This document shows, in pieces, positions 1 through 12,237 of a stretch of 64,000 bases of DNA. The position numbers were made by a program, and so were the translations under genes. This DNA comes from Sarcocystis neurona. Its lineage: Eukaryota; Apicomplexa; Conoidasida; Eucoccidiorida; Sarcocystidae. Position 1 is the first letter of the stretch. Each line of letters starts with the position of its first letter. Location: NCBI GenBank assembly GCA_000727475.1, contig KL647296.1:2214388-2278387 (forward strand), read 5' to 3'. Below the pieces are notes generated by a model. The model was not told where the DNA came from, ran no database searches, and saw only the letters and a list, made by a program, of their open reading frames with translations.

Positions 1-2
1 GC

Positions 3-203
3 ACCTGCAGCACCCGCGGTAGCCCTGGCAGCAGCAGTAACAGAGAACCATATCACGAGACACTTCTGAAGCACGCCAGGGCCCAGCAACGTGCAGCAGC
101 GCATGCTGCCCTGCACGGCGATGCAGCAGTCAGTTCCTTCATACCTCCTCTGTACACCCGAATGCACCAAGGTGATGATGGAATGATTGACAGAACGTAC
201 TAA
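3..203 (+). CDS. 3' end of a gene entering from the left (partial, hypothetical)
   Basis: This frame is open from the window edge and runs 67 codons to a TAA at 201-203. After a short Ser-rich start (..GSSSN) it loses low complexity and reads like a normal C-terminus, including NREPYHETLLKHARAQQR, a short Ala-rich helix and SSFIPPLYTRMHQGDDG. I do not recognise the family. A second + frame is open only to 69, so frame choice rests on the longer and better balanced sequence. AT-rich microsatellite spacer starts right after the stop, which fits a gene end. The start and upstream exons lie outside the window. Confidence 0.5.
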   Translation, partial: TCSTRGSPGSSSNREPYHETLLKHARAQQRAAAHAALHGDAAVSSFIPPLYTRMHQGDDGMIDRTY

Positions 204-425
204 GATAGCAAGACACGCAGATGCTTTTACATACGGAAACATGTACACAGATACACAAGTAAGTAGATAGAAAGAAAGTTGCCCTTCTTGGCACTTCAGA
301 CCGTCTTGCGTCCTTGCGCTCGTTACCTAAATATAGCACCGTCTCTACAACAGAGGCACGCCGAATTACACACGTATAAGTATGCGGATATGACCACACA
401 CATACGTATAACCATCTGACTCCCG

Positions 426-505
426 ATCTATCTATCTATCTATCTATATCTATATCTATTATCTATCTATATATATATATATAGATAGATAGATAGATAG
501 ACACA
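426..505. repeat. (TCTA)n-(TA)n-(TAGA)n inverted microsatellite
   Basis: TCTA repeats are followed by TA repeats and then by TAGA repeats, so the two arms are reverse complements and the block could fold into one hairpin. It lies in the 0.8-kb spacer (204-1001) between the left-edge gene and the minus-strand gene. I see no gene in that spacer. Confidence 0.85.
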
Positions 506-1001
506 TACATGCATGTACGAAGATGCACCTCTATACATACATGTACAATTGTATATATATGTATATATCGGTGTAACTTCCATGTATTGAGCGGCGACAT
601 TAGATAGTATTCTTCCAAAGCGTTGTCTGCTGTTTATATTTATACGTCTTACATTTCATGTATTTTCCTAAAAAATATCTGCGTTTACGTGTCTATCAAA
701 TACGTGAGTAGTGTAGCGAGTCCTATGCCCGCGCTGCTTTCCACAGGGCCGCGCCCGTGCTAAAGGTGGAGTGAGACGGCAGGAGACGTACAAGGTAGAG
801 CGGCAGCCGCTACAGCAGCAGGACTGCTGCACTTTAGCGAAGCAGTAATTCTGTTTCTTGCCTCAGCTATCTACAGACGAGACCGCACTGCCCGATATAC
901 AGAGCGGCACGAGCTGTGCTGTGCGCACTGGCAGTAGGAACGACGGGTGGTTTTCGCTTTCCGCATTTACTGAATTGCAGGAAGTAGGTAATTTCCTACT
1001 G

Positions 1002-2703
1002 CTACCCTTGCCCTGAAAAGCAAAAAGAAAGAAATAACCCCGCCTCTTCGGGTTGTTGCTGTGTTGAGTAGTGTCGCTTTGTCCTCCTGGTGCTGTGAGC
1101 TTCGCTCCTAATGGTAGGACGGTCTCGTGCCGCTGCTCTGCTGCTGCTCCTGCAACTGCTGCTGCCTAAGAAGACGTGCCAAATCTCTGTTCGACTTGGC
1201 ACTGCAGCTGCTGCGTTACCAACGCGTGCCGCGGCTCCTGTCTTTTTGAGTACTGCTTCTTCTTCAGCGGCTGCTGCCGTCCCTGCAGGTGCCCACCTGT
1301 CAGCTACTTCTGCTGCTGCTGACGGTTGCTGCTGATATTGCTGCTGCGGCCTGCCTGTGGACTAAACGTGCGTGTGCGTCTCTTCGTACGTACGCACACG
1401 AAGCACCGCCGTGTACAATCTGCTTCTGCCATACCCACGCCTACATCGTTACACATACGTCCCTCTTTCTCTCTCGCATGCACACATATGACTCCAAGTT
1501 ATGTACAGCGCACACACATGTACAAAATATAGTTGCGTGCATACGCAACACATACCTTTCCACGCGTACACCGCCCAAACATTATACGTATATGTATATA
1601 TATGTGAACTCGTGTGAAACAGAGAGCTGTGTAGCACAACCGAACATGCTATAGAGGGTCACGCGTCTTTTGGCGCATCAGGTTCATGAGGTGTCTGTAT
1701 ATGTTAGCAGAAAACCGAGCGCATTTGGTCTGTTGCACGGTGTTCTACGAGGGTGCCTGTTTTTTTCCTTACTTTCTATCGGTGTGAGTTCTATAGTCTT
1801 GGACTCGAATCCAGAAGCTCCCCCTTCGCCTGCTGCAGCTTGCTCTGCATCGGCCCGTGCTGCTGCAACAGCAGCAGCTGCTGCCTGTTGCAATTCAGCA
1901 GCAGGAGGCATCTGACGAATCGGCTTGCCGTCTAGCTTCATGAGCGGGTCGCCGCGGTAGCGCTCTGCTGCAGATATCCAAGCGGCCTTCTCGATCGCTG
2001 TCTGCTTCAGCGGCTTCCAGTCCTTTTCGAGCGGATGCATTAACCAGGAAGACACAATTTTCTGCGCTTTCTCCTGCCGCTCCGCCAGACGCTGACGCGC
2101 CTCGATCGTAGCGTCAGACACCTGCCGACCCTCACGCGCAAGCATGCGCAGTCGTTCTTGAAACTCTTTTGGCGCTAGCAGCTTCGCTTTCGGCCCTGCT
2201 TTACTACTACTACTACTACTACTACTACTACGGCTATTAGAAGTCCTGGCTGCTGCTGTCGCGGCTCCTGTCTCTGCTGTAGTTGCGGACGTTCCTGAGC
2301 CCGTGGTCGCTGCAGTCGTCGATCTGTCGTGGACTTCCTCCTCTCGTCTTGGGCCGCGTCGCGGCCGCCCCCCAGTTGATAGCTTGTTCTCTTCTCCTGC
2401 TGCTCCATTGGCGAGAGGCGAAGCAGATATCGGAGAAGAAGAAGAGGCACCAGCAACAGGCGAGAACAGACTTGAGGTGGATTCATCCGCAACAGCACCA
2501 GAAGGCGCCGGAGTACCCGACGAAGAAACAGCATTTGCACAGGCAGAGGATGAAGGAACAACACGGGAGGAAGAAGCGACAGACCGGCGAGGGGGTAGCA
2601 GCAGATGGGGAGGAGAAGAGCGCCGCTCCGTCCGGATGGGGGCAGCAGCGTCACGCGAGGACAGCAGCTGCTCCTCCGCTGCGTCAGCAAACATTTTGTA
2701 CAC
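1002..2703 (-). CDS. Hypothetical protein, two exons, Ala/Ser-rich with a conserved-looking basic core
   Basis: I read two minus-strand exons, 2703-1773 and 1354-1002, for a protein of about 427 residues. The donor (GTAAGG, first base at 1772) and the acceptor (CACAG, ending at 1355) agree in phase: exon 1 ends with one base of a codon and exon 2 supplies two. The first ~160 residues are Ser/Ala-rich with a run of Ser from CTA/CTG-type repeats. Residues ~170-265 are well balanced and probably the functional part, with FQERLRMLAREGRQVSD, SSWLMHPLEKDWKPLKQ and AERYRGDPLMKLDGK. Exon 2 is Gln/Ala-rich, then basic, ending at TAG 1002-1004. Without splicing, exon 1 would stop at 1684. The start is the first ATG of the open frame. 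I do not recognise the family, and no signal peptide or membrane segment is evident. Confidence 0.6.
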
Positions 2704-5700
2704 GGTGACGTTGATCTATTGTGTCTTCCTAGGGTGCTGCAGAAATTAGACGCAATAGTACGCACTGAAATGTAAACATAAGTAGATGGATACAGAGGTT
2801 TCAATTCTCCTCTGGTAAAGGCTGCTAGAGGATGTTGTCTCCTCATGCTAATGATCCTGCGATGATTAGCAACCCTTGTTTGACTGTAGTTGACCCTGCA
2901 GTGCAACCTGCAGCTTCACTGAGAATAAATGGCTGCTTCTTTACTGATGCAGCAACTGTCGTGGGCCCCTCCCTCTGAACGTAGCTGGCGTCACTGCTGG
3001 AAGCGTGAGCGGCTGAAGACAAGCCTTCGCCTTTTCCGCAACGTCTAGACTTCCTATAATAAACTGAAAAGCAGACCAAAAGGCATGACCGTGATGCAGA
3101 AATCGACCTTAAACTGGAGCTGTGGTACCTAGTATGTTCAAATATCGCAGGATAATATACATCTCTGAAAACGCAAGAATACTCACCTGCCGCTAAGGGC
3201 GACGAGAGCCTGCTGCGAGCGTGTCACTCAGGAACCGACAGCGGCAGCGTGCCTTGAGTATGCTCCATTCTGACGTGTGCAAAGTCTTCCGGATTTTTCG
3301 CTACGGAGTTACTATGGCTTCCCTATAGGGAGCGAGTTCTAACATCCACATGTCTTGCCTTATATTTCGCCGCCAGTGTGCTTTCTGCTCATCCATTCTG
3401 CGTGCTCCTTTTTTGAGGAGGTGATATATCTCTTACTACCCATTTCGTGTAATTCACTTCCCTCCAGCGCTTTACTAACTCCAATGGGGTGTGAATGGCG
3501 CTTTAGTTCTTTCGGAGGAAAAAGGGAACTGCCACCGCCGCGGAAGTATAGAGAGCCTTAAGATATATGGGGACGAAAAAGTTACGCTGTAGTACATTAA
3601 CGTATGTCTTGTGCGTGAGAACACCCACACGTAGTATCTACTGTATATTCTCAGGCAGCTGAAGGCACGTGCTTGCAAATACATACGGAGTTCATCACAC
3701 GAAAACGAATCTACTTCTCCATGATCTCCCTCCGAAGCTGTCACGTAATGGATAAGCGTACAGTGTCATTCGCCACTATACAAGCCTGCAGACATCGTAT
3801 GTGGCTACGACGAAGCAGTACACAGCATCGACGTGCTGGATCCATCAGATCGCTATCCATAAGCAACAACGCACACATTTCTTTTAATTCCCTTTTCGAG
3901 TTGTTCACCCAGTATAAACACAATTCTCCACCGGCAGTGTACGGCAGATACATATATATATATATGCGTATATACACCCACACGAATCTGGAGTCTCAAT
4001 CGGAGTCCGCCGTAGCCTCCGATGCCTTACTCCCCCATGCCTGCTGACGGATAGCGCTGCAGCGTGCTGGCAGCACAGTAACTCGCGCCATACCCCCACG
4101 TCCTTCGAGCACTAATGTGTATTCTCTTATGAAACCACTGACTTAATTCTGAATTCTGTGATGTAAAAGCGTCCATCTTACAGCTAGATTTCGATTTCTG
4201 TATCCAGGAAGGCCCCGTGAAGTCTCGCTGGCTAGCTAGCCAATCGCGCAGTTCCAGTGTATGTACACCAAGGCAGCACCACGAGCCCCAGCCTACCGTT
4301 GGTCATTGTGCGCTGAGGTGACTGCGAAAGACCAGGAAGACACTGAAGTGTGCACACGTACATGCGATGTCTTTTAGGCACACACCAGGCACATACACGA
4401 CTCACTTGCTCTCTTTCGTAGGAACTGGAACAAACTGGAGTACCACACACGCTATTTTTTGACGCCGTCAGCTCGTGGGCGCGTCCGTGTGCATACACGT
4501 GCTTACGCAACTAAACAACTTGTACCCCGTCTTTACGACACACGCCTCCCGGCCACACACACCTTCTGCAGAAGGCGCAGCTTCCCGCAGAAAGCGTAGG
4601 CGGTCCGCCTTTTGTCCGTCCCAAGTCCCGCGGCCGCGGTCGCGCTACGGAGCAAAACGCTACGTCGGCGCAGCTTTCAGCCCTGCAGCATGCGTGGAGG
4701 GAAAAGCTGCCCTCCGTACCGTGAGGAAAATGCGTACCTCGGGGTTCTGCACCAGAACGCAAGTCTTGAAAACTTCTTTCGAAACTAGCTGAATGTGCAC
4801 ACAAGCACGCACAAATAGCTGAAATTCTGCTGGGTTCAAAAGGGAGCTACATGAGGCGTGTGTGCAGGATTATGACATTTGCTCGCTTGCAGACAAAAGC
4901 ACCGTCTTCCACTTGCAGTTGCATGGATGCCAGTGCCGACATTTGTTACTATTCTTCAGGATACGCTTTTAAAAAGTATTACGGAGGAATCACGCTGCAT
5001 GGCTTCGTATGCTACCTCATCCGTTCCGTTTCCTGGACGCACACGCCCTGCCACACGCATGCACAGAGACATACGCATACAGTTGCCGATGTAAGCATAA
5101 ATTTACATACAGGTGTGTGTATGTATGAAGGAAAGTGCTGTGTCCCCGACATCTGCTACGACGGAGTCGCTCTGGGTCGGCTTGACTGCCTCCTCTAGTG
5201 CCAAGTGTGACTGTGAGCAAAAGAAATCCACTTCCACAGTGGTAAAATCTGTGAAGCGGCTGCGCTATCCTCGTACTTTTTCTTCCCTATCGCTTCGTTC
5301 CTGCTAATTCCGGTCCCCCGTGGCGCTAGCTTTACAGTTGCCACCTGCTGTTATTGCAACCTCAGTAGTTGCCTCTAGGGTAGCTGAGCAGCCACAGGTG
5401 CTCTGCACACTACTTACACTCAAATATCGTAGCGTTAAGCGCAAGAGTTCCGTAGCTTGTTACACGCAATCACAAACATTCTCCACTTTTCATTGGACCT
5501 TCCAAGCGCGTGCCTGGCCTCGATTTTGAGTTCCCTTCACCGTGGTCGAATACTGACGTTCCTCCTTAACCTCACGAGTAGCTGCAAAGTAAGTAAAACT
5601 GACCAGCATTTTGCGTAGACCGACCGTCTCTTCCGGGCAGAATGCTGCGCCCCATCTGTTCAAATGTCGTAGCAAGAGCAAGCTTTCTTTACAGGTCTCA

Positions 5701-6088
5701 CTCCCACATACTCTCCTGCACAATCCGGAATTGTGGGCAGGCTGTTTCCTTCACTTTACATGTAATACCATTACCTCGGTTCAACAACCCACGTCTTGAC
5801 TTTCCACGCACTTCCATCGTGTCGCACGTTTCCAGCGTAGTAGTTTCGTCTTCCCTTCCACTGCAAGGCAAAGGCTTAATCTACTTGTGACAATGGGTCT
5901 GCACGTGAGTCGCTGATTCATGCATAAATTTGCAACCGAGAGGGCTCCCTATGCACTTTTATGGTTCCTTCTCCTCCCAACGTGTAGAAGTGGCCTTTTC
6001 CATACCTTCCCGACAATGACCATCTTCTTCCACTTCGTGTCCTACTAGTCTGTTTTCTTTAACAAATGCTCAAACACACCCCTTCCGC
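2704..6088. other. Intergenic region, no supported gene
   Basis: This 3.4-kb stretch separates the minus-strand gene from the large plus-strand gene, so it should hold two divergent promoters. Its base composition is mixed and it lacks the CAG tracts of neighbouring exons. Open frames such as 2843-3079 (-) and 4475-4792 (+) are short and have no family resemblance. The last kilobase becomes C/T-rich toward 6089, as is common before coccidian coding starts. Confidence 0.5.
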
Positions 6089-9000
6089 ATGCTCTACAGC
6101 CACAGCCTTCCATGGTCTGGCCCCTCTATGATGGCCGTGGACCGTCGCCCGCGGCGACCCGTCCTGCAGAAGTACTCGTCGCGCTTGTGTCATCGATGCC
6201 GTCCCCTTCCCTCGGTCACTGCGTCCTTCAAAAGGAAGAAACATCAGCTTTCTCCCCATATCTCAAGTTCATCAAAGCATCGACCTCCTATTTTCCCCTT
6301 GCTGAGACGACATTGTCTCACTTCTCCGTCTCGGCCTCGTTCTGCCGCTTCCTTTCCAGTGCGCGCCACCAGGCTCTCTTCGGCGCGCTCAGCAAGCCCA
6401 ATTAGTTTTCTCGCTGCTTCTGTTTCTGTCTTTCTCTTCTATCTCCTTTTCCGTCCTTCCTCCGCGACGTTTCTCTCACTAACAAGTTGCATACCATCTC
6501 CTCAAGAACCTGTTTCCCTCGAAGCTCCAGCGATTCCTCTACGTCACCCTCAGGTGTTGGCTCTCTCTGCCTCCATCGCAGGTTTAGTCTCCTCGAGTTT
6601 TGCAGTCTCTGCGTCTTTCTCCCCCGCCGTCTGCTACGCTCCGTCTTTCCGTCGTCGTCGTCGTCAGTTCTGTCTTTCTTCGTCTTTCCTCTCTGTTCCA
6701 TTTCCGTCTTCTGATAGTCCATCTGATCCACGCGTTTACGCCACCTCCTCATCCTCTTATTCTCCTCCGTCTCCCTCGTCTCCCTCTTTGTCTTCTTCTT
6801 CGCCGCTGCAGTTGCGCAGTGCCGGGTTTTCTCATCTTGCGTCGTGTGGCTCTCCTTCCCTTGCCTGCTGTTGCAGCAAGCCCACACAGCGCGATAGCGA
6901 GCAGCTGAAACACTTTTCAGATGCTCCCAGCGTGGTCGCTCAACCAACTGCTTGCAGCAGCTACTCACTATATTCTAGTACCTTGCAAGATTATTACTCT
7001 CAACGTCTTCCCCCGTCCCCCGCCTCGCCCGCATCCTGGTGGACGCATCACTCCCCATGCAGCTGTCCACCCACCGGAGGTGGCTGTCCAGACACCGCCG
7101 TCGCGTCTCCCTGGCGCATTTCAAACCGCTCCTTGTGTAGCCGCGACTGCTGCCTCTCTGCCCGGCGGGACCCGCTTTATAGAGGGAACAGCCGAGACGT
7201 CGCGGCCCCGTCTCTGTCGCTTTGCTGCAGTCACTCGCCTGCCTTCTCTGTGCTCGGCAGCAGTGCGGTGCGTGCCTGTAGATCCTTGCCCACCGTTGAA
7301 CTTGCATGTATCTCCCGGCCTCCCAAGATCCTCGGGCAGACGCTGAGCTTTTCTTTCCACCGTCATGTTGGTCCAAGAATAACGGGTGGCAGGGCCCTGC
7401 CTCATATCCGAAGGAGTATATGCAGCACCAGGGCCCTGCCTCATATCCGAAGGAGTATATGCAGCGCCGCAGCACACCCCACACGTGCGTTCCGGGATGC
7501 ATGCGGCAACAGCAGCAGCACTTGTCAAGCAGTGGGTGCTGGCGTTTTTCTGACTGCAGTCTGGAGGAGAACGCATAAGTCGCAGCAACGCCGGCTGCAG
7601 CAGCAACATCAACACAAGCAGGAGCAGCAGCGGCAGCACATACTTGAACCCCAGCAACAATGGCGTGGTTCAAGTGGCCGAGCCCTGCTGCTGCAGCCTG
7701 GCACTGCTGCCGGTTTCCTCCTCCCTGCCTGTTTTGTCCCGACGAATCTTTCCTCACGACGAAGGTGCCGCAGCAGCCTTTTGAGAACTTCAGCGGGCAG
7801 CAGATTTGCCGATGCCATTGTATCGGTAAGTGCGGCAGCACCTGCTGCTGCTGCTGGAATACGGTGGGGGGCGCCCTCTGGTAGCCCGCGCGTTTGCAGC
7901 TGTACCGTAGACGCTCGCCTGCAGAAACCTGGGGACGCGAGCTCTTCCCCTGCCTTCATGGCTTCTCTTGCGAAGTGCAGCAGCTGCAGGAGAGCACAGG
8001 AGAAGCAGCTGCAGCGGTGGGAGGAAGTCGGGCCGCGGCCGCAGCAGCCTGAGATGCAGCAGGACCCATATCAGACTCGACAGCAACGTCCACAAGCAAA
8101 TGGGGGGGCACTTGCAGCGTTCGCCCAAGACTCCCGTGCGCACGACCTGCTGCTGTCCTCCTCTGCCTCCCCGGCCACTCGCTTGCCTGCTCTGTTCGCC
8201 GCTCCGCTTGAACTTCCTTCGCAGCCTGCCAACCAGCAGCAACGGCAGCGCCAGAAGAAGCGACAGCAGGAGCAGATGCACTCGCGCACACGGCAGCGGC
8301 AGGAGCACCGCCAAAAGGAGCAGCAGGACCTCGAGCAGCCGCAGCTTTCTCCCCAGCAGCGACAGCAGGCTCCCTCAGGACAGCAGCAGTCCCCCTCAGA
8401 GCAGCAACAGTCTCCCTTAGAGCAGCAGCAGTCTCCTTCAGAGCAGCAGCAGCCTCCTTCAGAGCAGCAGCAGTCTCCTTCAGAGCAGCAGCAGCCTCCT
8501 TCAGAGCAGCAGCAGTCTCCTTCAGAGCAGCAGCAGTCTCCTTCAGAGCAGCTGTCTCCCTCAGAGCAGCAGCAGTTTCCCTCAGAGCAGCAGCAGTGCC
8601 CCTTAGAGCAGCAGCAACAATTTCCTCTAGAGCGGCAACGGCATCGTTATCAGCAGCAGCAGCAGAAGCAGCGGCAGCAGCAGGGGCTACTCGAGGAGAA
8701 TCGCCAACAGCGGATAGGTGTTGGTGGAAGGGCGGAGCAGTGGCAAGGATGTGCGACGCCTGCAGCTGCTTGGGAGGAGATGCAGCGCTGGTTTCACTGT
8801 TTCACCAGCAGAGACGATTCTCTTCTGCTGAGTTGCCTGGAAGCGGAAGTAGCAGAGGCAACAGCAGTAGTAGCAGACGAGGCGAAAGAAAGGGCTTCTG
8901 AATTCTGCAGGAGACTCAGCGGCAAGAGAAGCAATAGATGCAGCGGTAGCAAGACACAGGAACGAGAAGCTGGCAGGTTGCTGGAGGACAGTGAGACAGC

Positions 9001-11179
9001 AGCACCGCGTCTACTGTTCCTGCAGTTTGTTGCGTTGGCACACGGGATGCTGCAAGCGGGACTGCTGCTGCCTGCAGATACTGTCCAGCGGTTGCAGCAG
9101 GTCTTCCAGCTGCTCCTGCTGCTGCTGCGACAACAGCAGCAAGACAAAACAGCTGCTGCGTCTGCTTTGTGCAGTGTTGCTGCAGGAGAGGCGCAGCAGC
9201 AGCAGCGGCAACACCAGGATGGAAAGAACAGCAGCGAGGTGAAAGACCAGGTGTTGCAGGAACATCGCAAAGGTGACTACGGTCCGCCAAGTCTGCAGCC
9301 AGCAGCCGCAGCGGCAGCAAGAGCGGCAGGAACAGCAAATGCAGCCGCAGCACGGGACGGAGAAAGTAATGTCTCGGAGGATTCTGTCTTGCTGCGGGAT
9401 GGTACCGCGGCTGCACGCAGTGAAAATGCCGTAGCAAGAGGCGCTGCCGGTGGGGGGCAACTGGCTATCATCTACGCGGAGTACTTGCTGCTGCTGCTGC
9501 AGCAGAAACAGCAGCGGGACCAGCTGCTCGAGCAACTTAGCTGTGCCTGCAGTGCAGGCGCCTCCCCACGGCTCGCACTTGATTTGGCGAATGATTTGCT
9601 GGACCTGCAGCAGCGCATGCAGCAGCTGCGGCAGCGCACTGAAGGACAGCTGCTGCAGCAGCCACCGGATACCACAAGCACCAGCGACGCATGCAGCGGG
9701 GCTGCTGCCGTGAGCACTGCCTGTCCAGGTGCAGGGCTGCTGCAACAGCAGCAGGCCAACCGTTCTAGGATGCGGCAGCTTCTCGTCTTGATCGCCGAAG
9801 GCCAGCACATTTGGACGCAGAAGATGCAACAGCGGCAGCAGGAGGTATGGACACAACAACAGCACGGGGAGAAGTCGCTGGCTAAGGGGCATCTGGAGAA
9901 GGCAAGCAGACTTCACCAGGAGACGCAACAGCTGCCTGTGCAGCAGCAGCAGACGCAGCAGCAGCAGCGGCAGACGCAGCTCAGAGATCTATGGCAGCAG
10001 CAGCAGGAGCTGCTGCAACGCCTGCCCACGATGGGTGCAGTTCACCAATATGATGAGCAAGGGGAAAAGAGCCGGCGGAGGAGAGGAGAGCCGCAGCAGC
10101 AAACGCGGGAAAGCGCGGCTGCTTTTGACGTGCAGCTCCATCAGCAGCTGCTGCTTCTTTCGCCGTGTGAAATGCGACTGCAGCAGCTGCGCAGACTTGC
10201 TGCAGCTCTCCTTGCAGCAGGTGTACGTACAGTGCAAGTGGAGCGGGTGCTGCAGCAGCTGCAGCAGCGAAATCTGCGCGCGTCACAGCCCCCACCAACG
10301 GCAGACAGCAGCAGCCATTTTGGCTGCACTGGACAAGATTCAGGAGTAGCACAAGAGGGACCCACCGCGCTGCACACAGGCAGCCGACCTGCTGCTGCTG
10401 CTGCCGCTGTGGAGGAGGAGGAGACTGCGACGCATGCACAACACTCGGAGACAGCTGCAACGGGAAAAGGAATCGCCGCAGCAGGAGCACCAACAAATGC
10501 TGCAACCGCAGAGTTGGGTACTGCAGCAGCAGCCGAGGTGGCGCGTGCAGCCTCAGGGACGCATCCAGCAGCAGACGCCAGTGGACCAGCAGGGGCAGGA
10601 GCAAGCCAAGGAGCAGCCGCAGCAGCAGAGAAAATAACAACAAACGAAGAAGAACTCCTGTTTTGGGATGCACGCGTGCAGGGGGAACTGCGGGAGATTG
10701 CTGCTGCACAGGAAGAAGCCGAGGAGCTGCAGCGGCTGTTGCTGCGCGCCTCTGTGCGTGAGGGCTTGTGGAAAAACGCAGAAGTCAAGCTGATGTTGCT
10801 GCTCCAGATGGTGCAGGAGAGAGCAGGCAACGGCAGCCGAAGAGGATTCCTCGCAGAAGTCCAGCAGCCACAGCAGCTTAAGCTGAGGCAGAAGCAGCAG
10901 CAGGAACGGGAGCGGCAGGAGCAGCCCAAGCAGAAGAGCCAGCAGCAGCGGCAGCACGGGAGCGAGGAGCAGCGCGAACAGCAGTTGCCAGAGAAGCAGC
11001 TACATCAGCAACAAATGCAGCAGCGGCAGATACAAAAGGACCAGCAGCAGCTGATGCAGCCGCAGCAGATCGAACCGCAGCAGCAGCACCCGGGAAACAG
11101 GAGTGCGCTCGCCTCTGCGTGGTTACGGGTTTGTGAAGATGCAGCAGCTGTTGCCAATCTTTGCATGCAAAAGAAGCAG
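6089..11179 (+). CDS. Giant Gln-rich helical protein, exon 1
   Basis: The frame stays open for 1697 codons to a donor at 11180 (AAGAAGCAG then GTAGGG), phase 0. Codons ~1-500 are Ser/Pro/Arg-rich and come from C/T-rich DNA that may partly be 5' UTR or a targeting region, so the start is uncertain; another ATG lies at 7959. After that, Gln and Ala homopolymers separate amphipathic Leu-rich helices, for example FLQFVALAHGMLQAGLLL, EMRLQQLRRLAAALLAAG and VREGLWKNAEVKLMLLLQ. The spacing of these helices recalls alpha-solenoid organellar RNA-binding proteins, but no family motif is decisive. It contains the 39-bp duplication at 7391-7465 and the heptad array at 8380-8640. Phase and the next acceptor support splicing to 12238. 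Minus-strand frames here are antisense Leu/Cys-rich shadows. Confidence 0.6.
7391..7465 (+). repeat. 39-bp tandem duplication inside exon 1
   Basis: Two copies of 36 identical bases start at 7391 and 7430, a period of 39 bp. They repeat 13 residues (RALPHIRRSICS plus one) in frame. It is a recent exact duplication in an otherwise non-repetitive part of the exon. Confidence 0.9.
8380..8640 (+). repeat. 21-bp coding repeat, heptapeptide SPSEQQQ
   Basis: About a dozen copies of a 21-bp unit encode the heptapeptide SPSEQQQ with variants (SPLEQQQ, PPSEQQQ, FPSEQQQ, CPLEQQQ). The unit keeps frame throughout. One unit near 8545-8560 lacks part of the Gln codons. Each copy carries Ser-Pro or a close variant, a possible proline-directed phosphosite. 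That role is inference only. Confidence 0.9.
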
Positions 11180-12237
11180 GTAGGGCTGCTGTTCTCTTCG
11201 AACAAGATTTTCTTCTCGAGCAGCTGTTTGCTTCCCGCCAACATACTTACACCACGTGTATCTCTATGTATGTGTGCTTCGTACAAATAAACTCACACAT
11301 ATATGTGTACGTACAGAGAGACAGATATTGAGAGGGTAGAAAGTGTATAAGTATATGCGCTCCTGGACATGTGTAATGCGAGTGTGCAAGCTTTTCTCTA
11401 TATACGCGTGTCTATACGCACCAGTGTCCGTTTGTCTGTCTATCTATATCTATCGTCCAATCTATCTACACATATATACACATATATATATATATATATA
11501 TATATATGTATTGCTATTTTTGGCTGACCCCGGCTATGATAGAAATTATGAACTCGACTGTACACAAATATGGGTGTAGGGATGACATCTGCGTACTTGT
11601 ACGAATAAATGAACTTTTTTGTTTCCCCTTCCTCTTTCTCCCTCTGTCTGCGTATGGATGTGTACACCTACAGGCCCACCTGGTTGGGTCTTCACGTATA
11701 TTTATTTATTTCTCTGCGGACAATTCCAGTGTACATACACCTGCGCATACATACGCGCGCGCGCGGCTCGTTTAACTGTAACTCTGTATGTTGGTTCTGG
11801 GGAGTTTCAAAGAAACTCTTCTTCTTCTGCATACCGTCGTGGGCAGTTCGACGTGGCAGGCTGCTTCCTCCCTGTGCCTTTCCGTGTTTCGTATTACTTC
11901 CTGGTTTCTACAAATCTTTTGTCTTGAGGGCAGGGGGCTCCTTCTGTCCACGACAATCGCAGGGGAAGTACTCTCTACCCGTGCATGCATCTCATAGAAA
12001 ATTCTGTAGGGACGTGGATGTACATCTCCATGAATATCTGAGTGTTCCTGTACATATGCGTATATACGTCTACGCCTAGGAAGACGTGTTAATATGTTTC
12101 TCCATATATATATATATATATGCCTATGAACATATTGAGACATACGTCGATGTAGCAATTGTGTGTGTATACATATATATATATATATATTGCGACCGCT
12201 ATGAGTTTGCATGAGGAGCTTAACTCATAGAAAACAG
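11180..12237 (+). other. Intron between the two giant exons
   Basis: The stretch starts GTAGGG and ends CATAGAAAACAG. It is AT-rich with (TA)n at 11470-11505, 12104-12120 and 12173-12190, and has no CAG tract. A stop appears soon after the donor if the exon is read through (11288-11290). Removing it joins the two flanking frames in phase. Confidence 0.55.

Noticed and set aside
9011..9928. 305-codon minus ORF inside exon 1
   Set aside because: Leu/Cys-rich antisense of CAG-rich coding DNA; the + frame is five times longer and ends at a phase-consistent donor.
10600..12200. TATA-like boxes at many (TA)n blocks
   Set aside because: TA microsatellites are everywhere in spacers and introns, so they carry no promoter information here.
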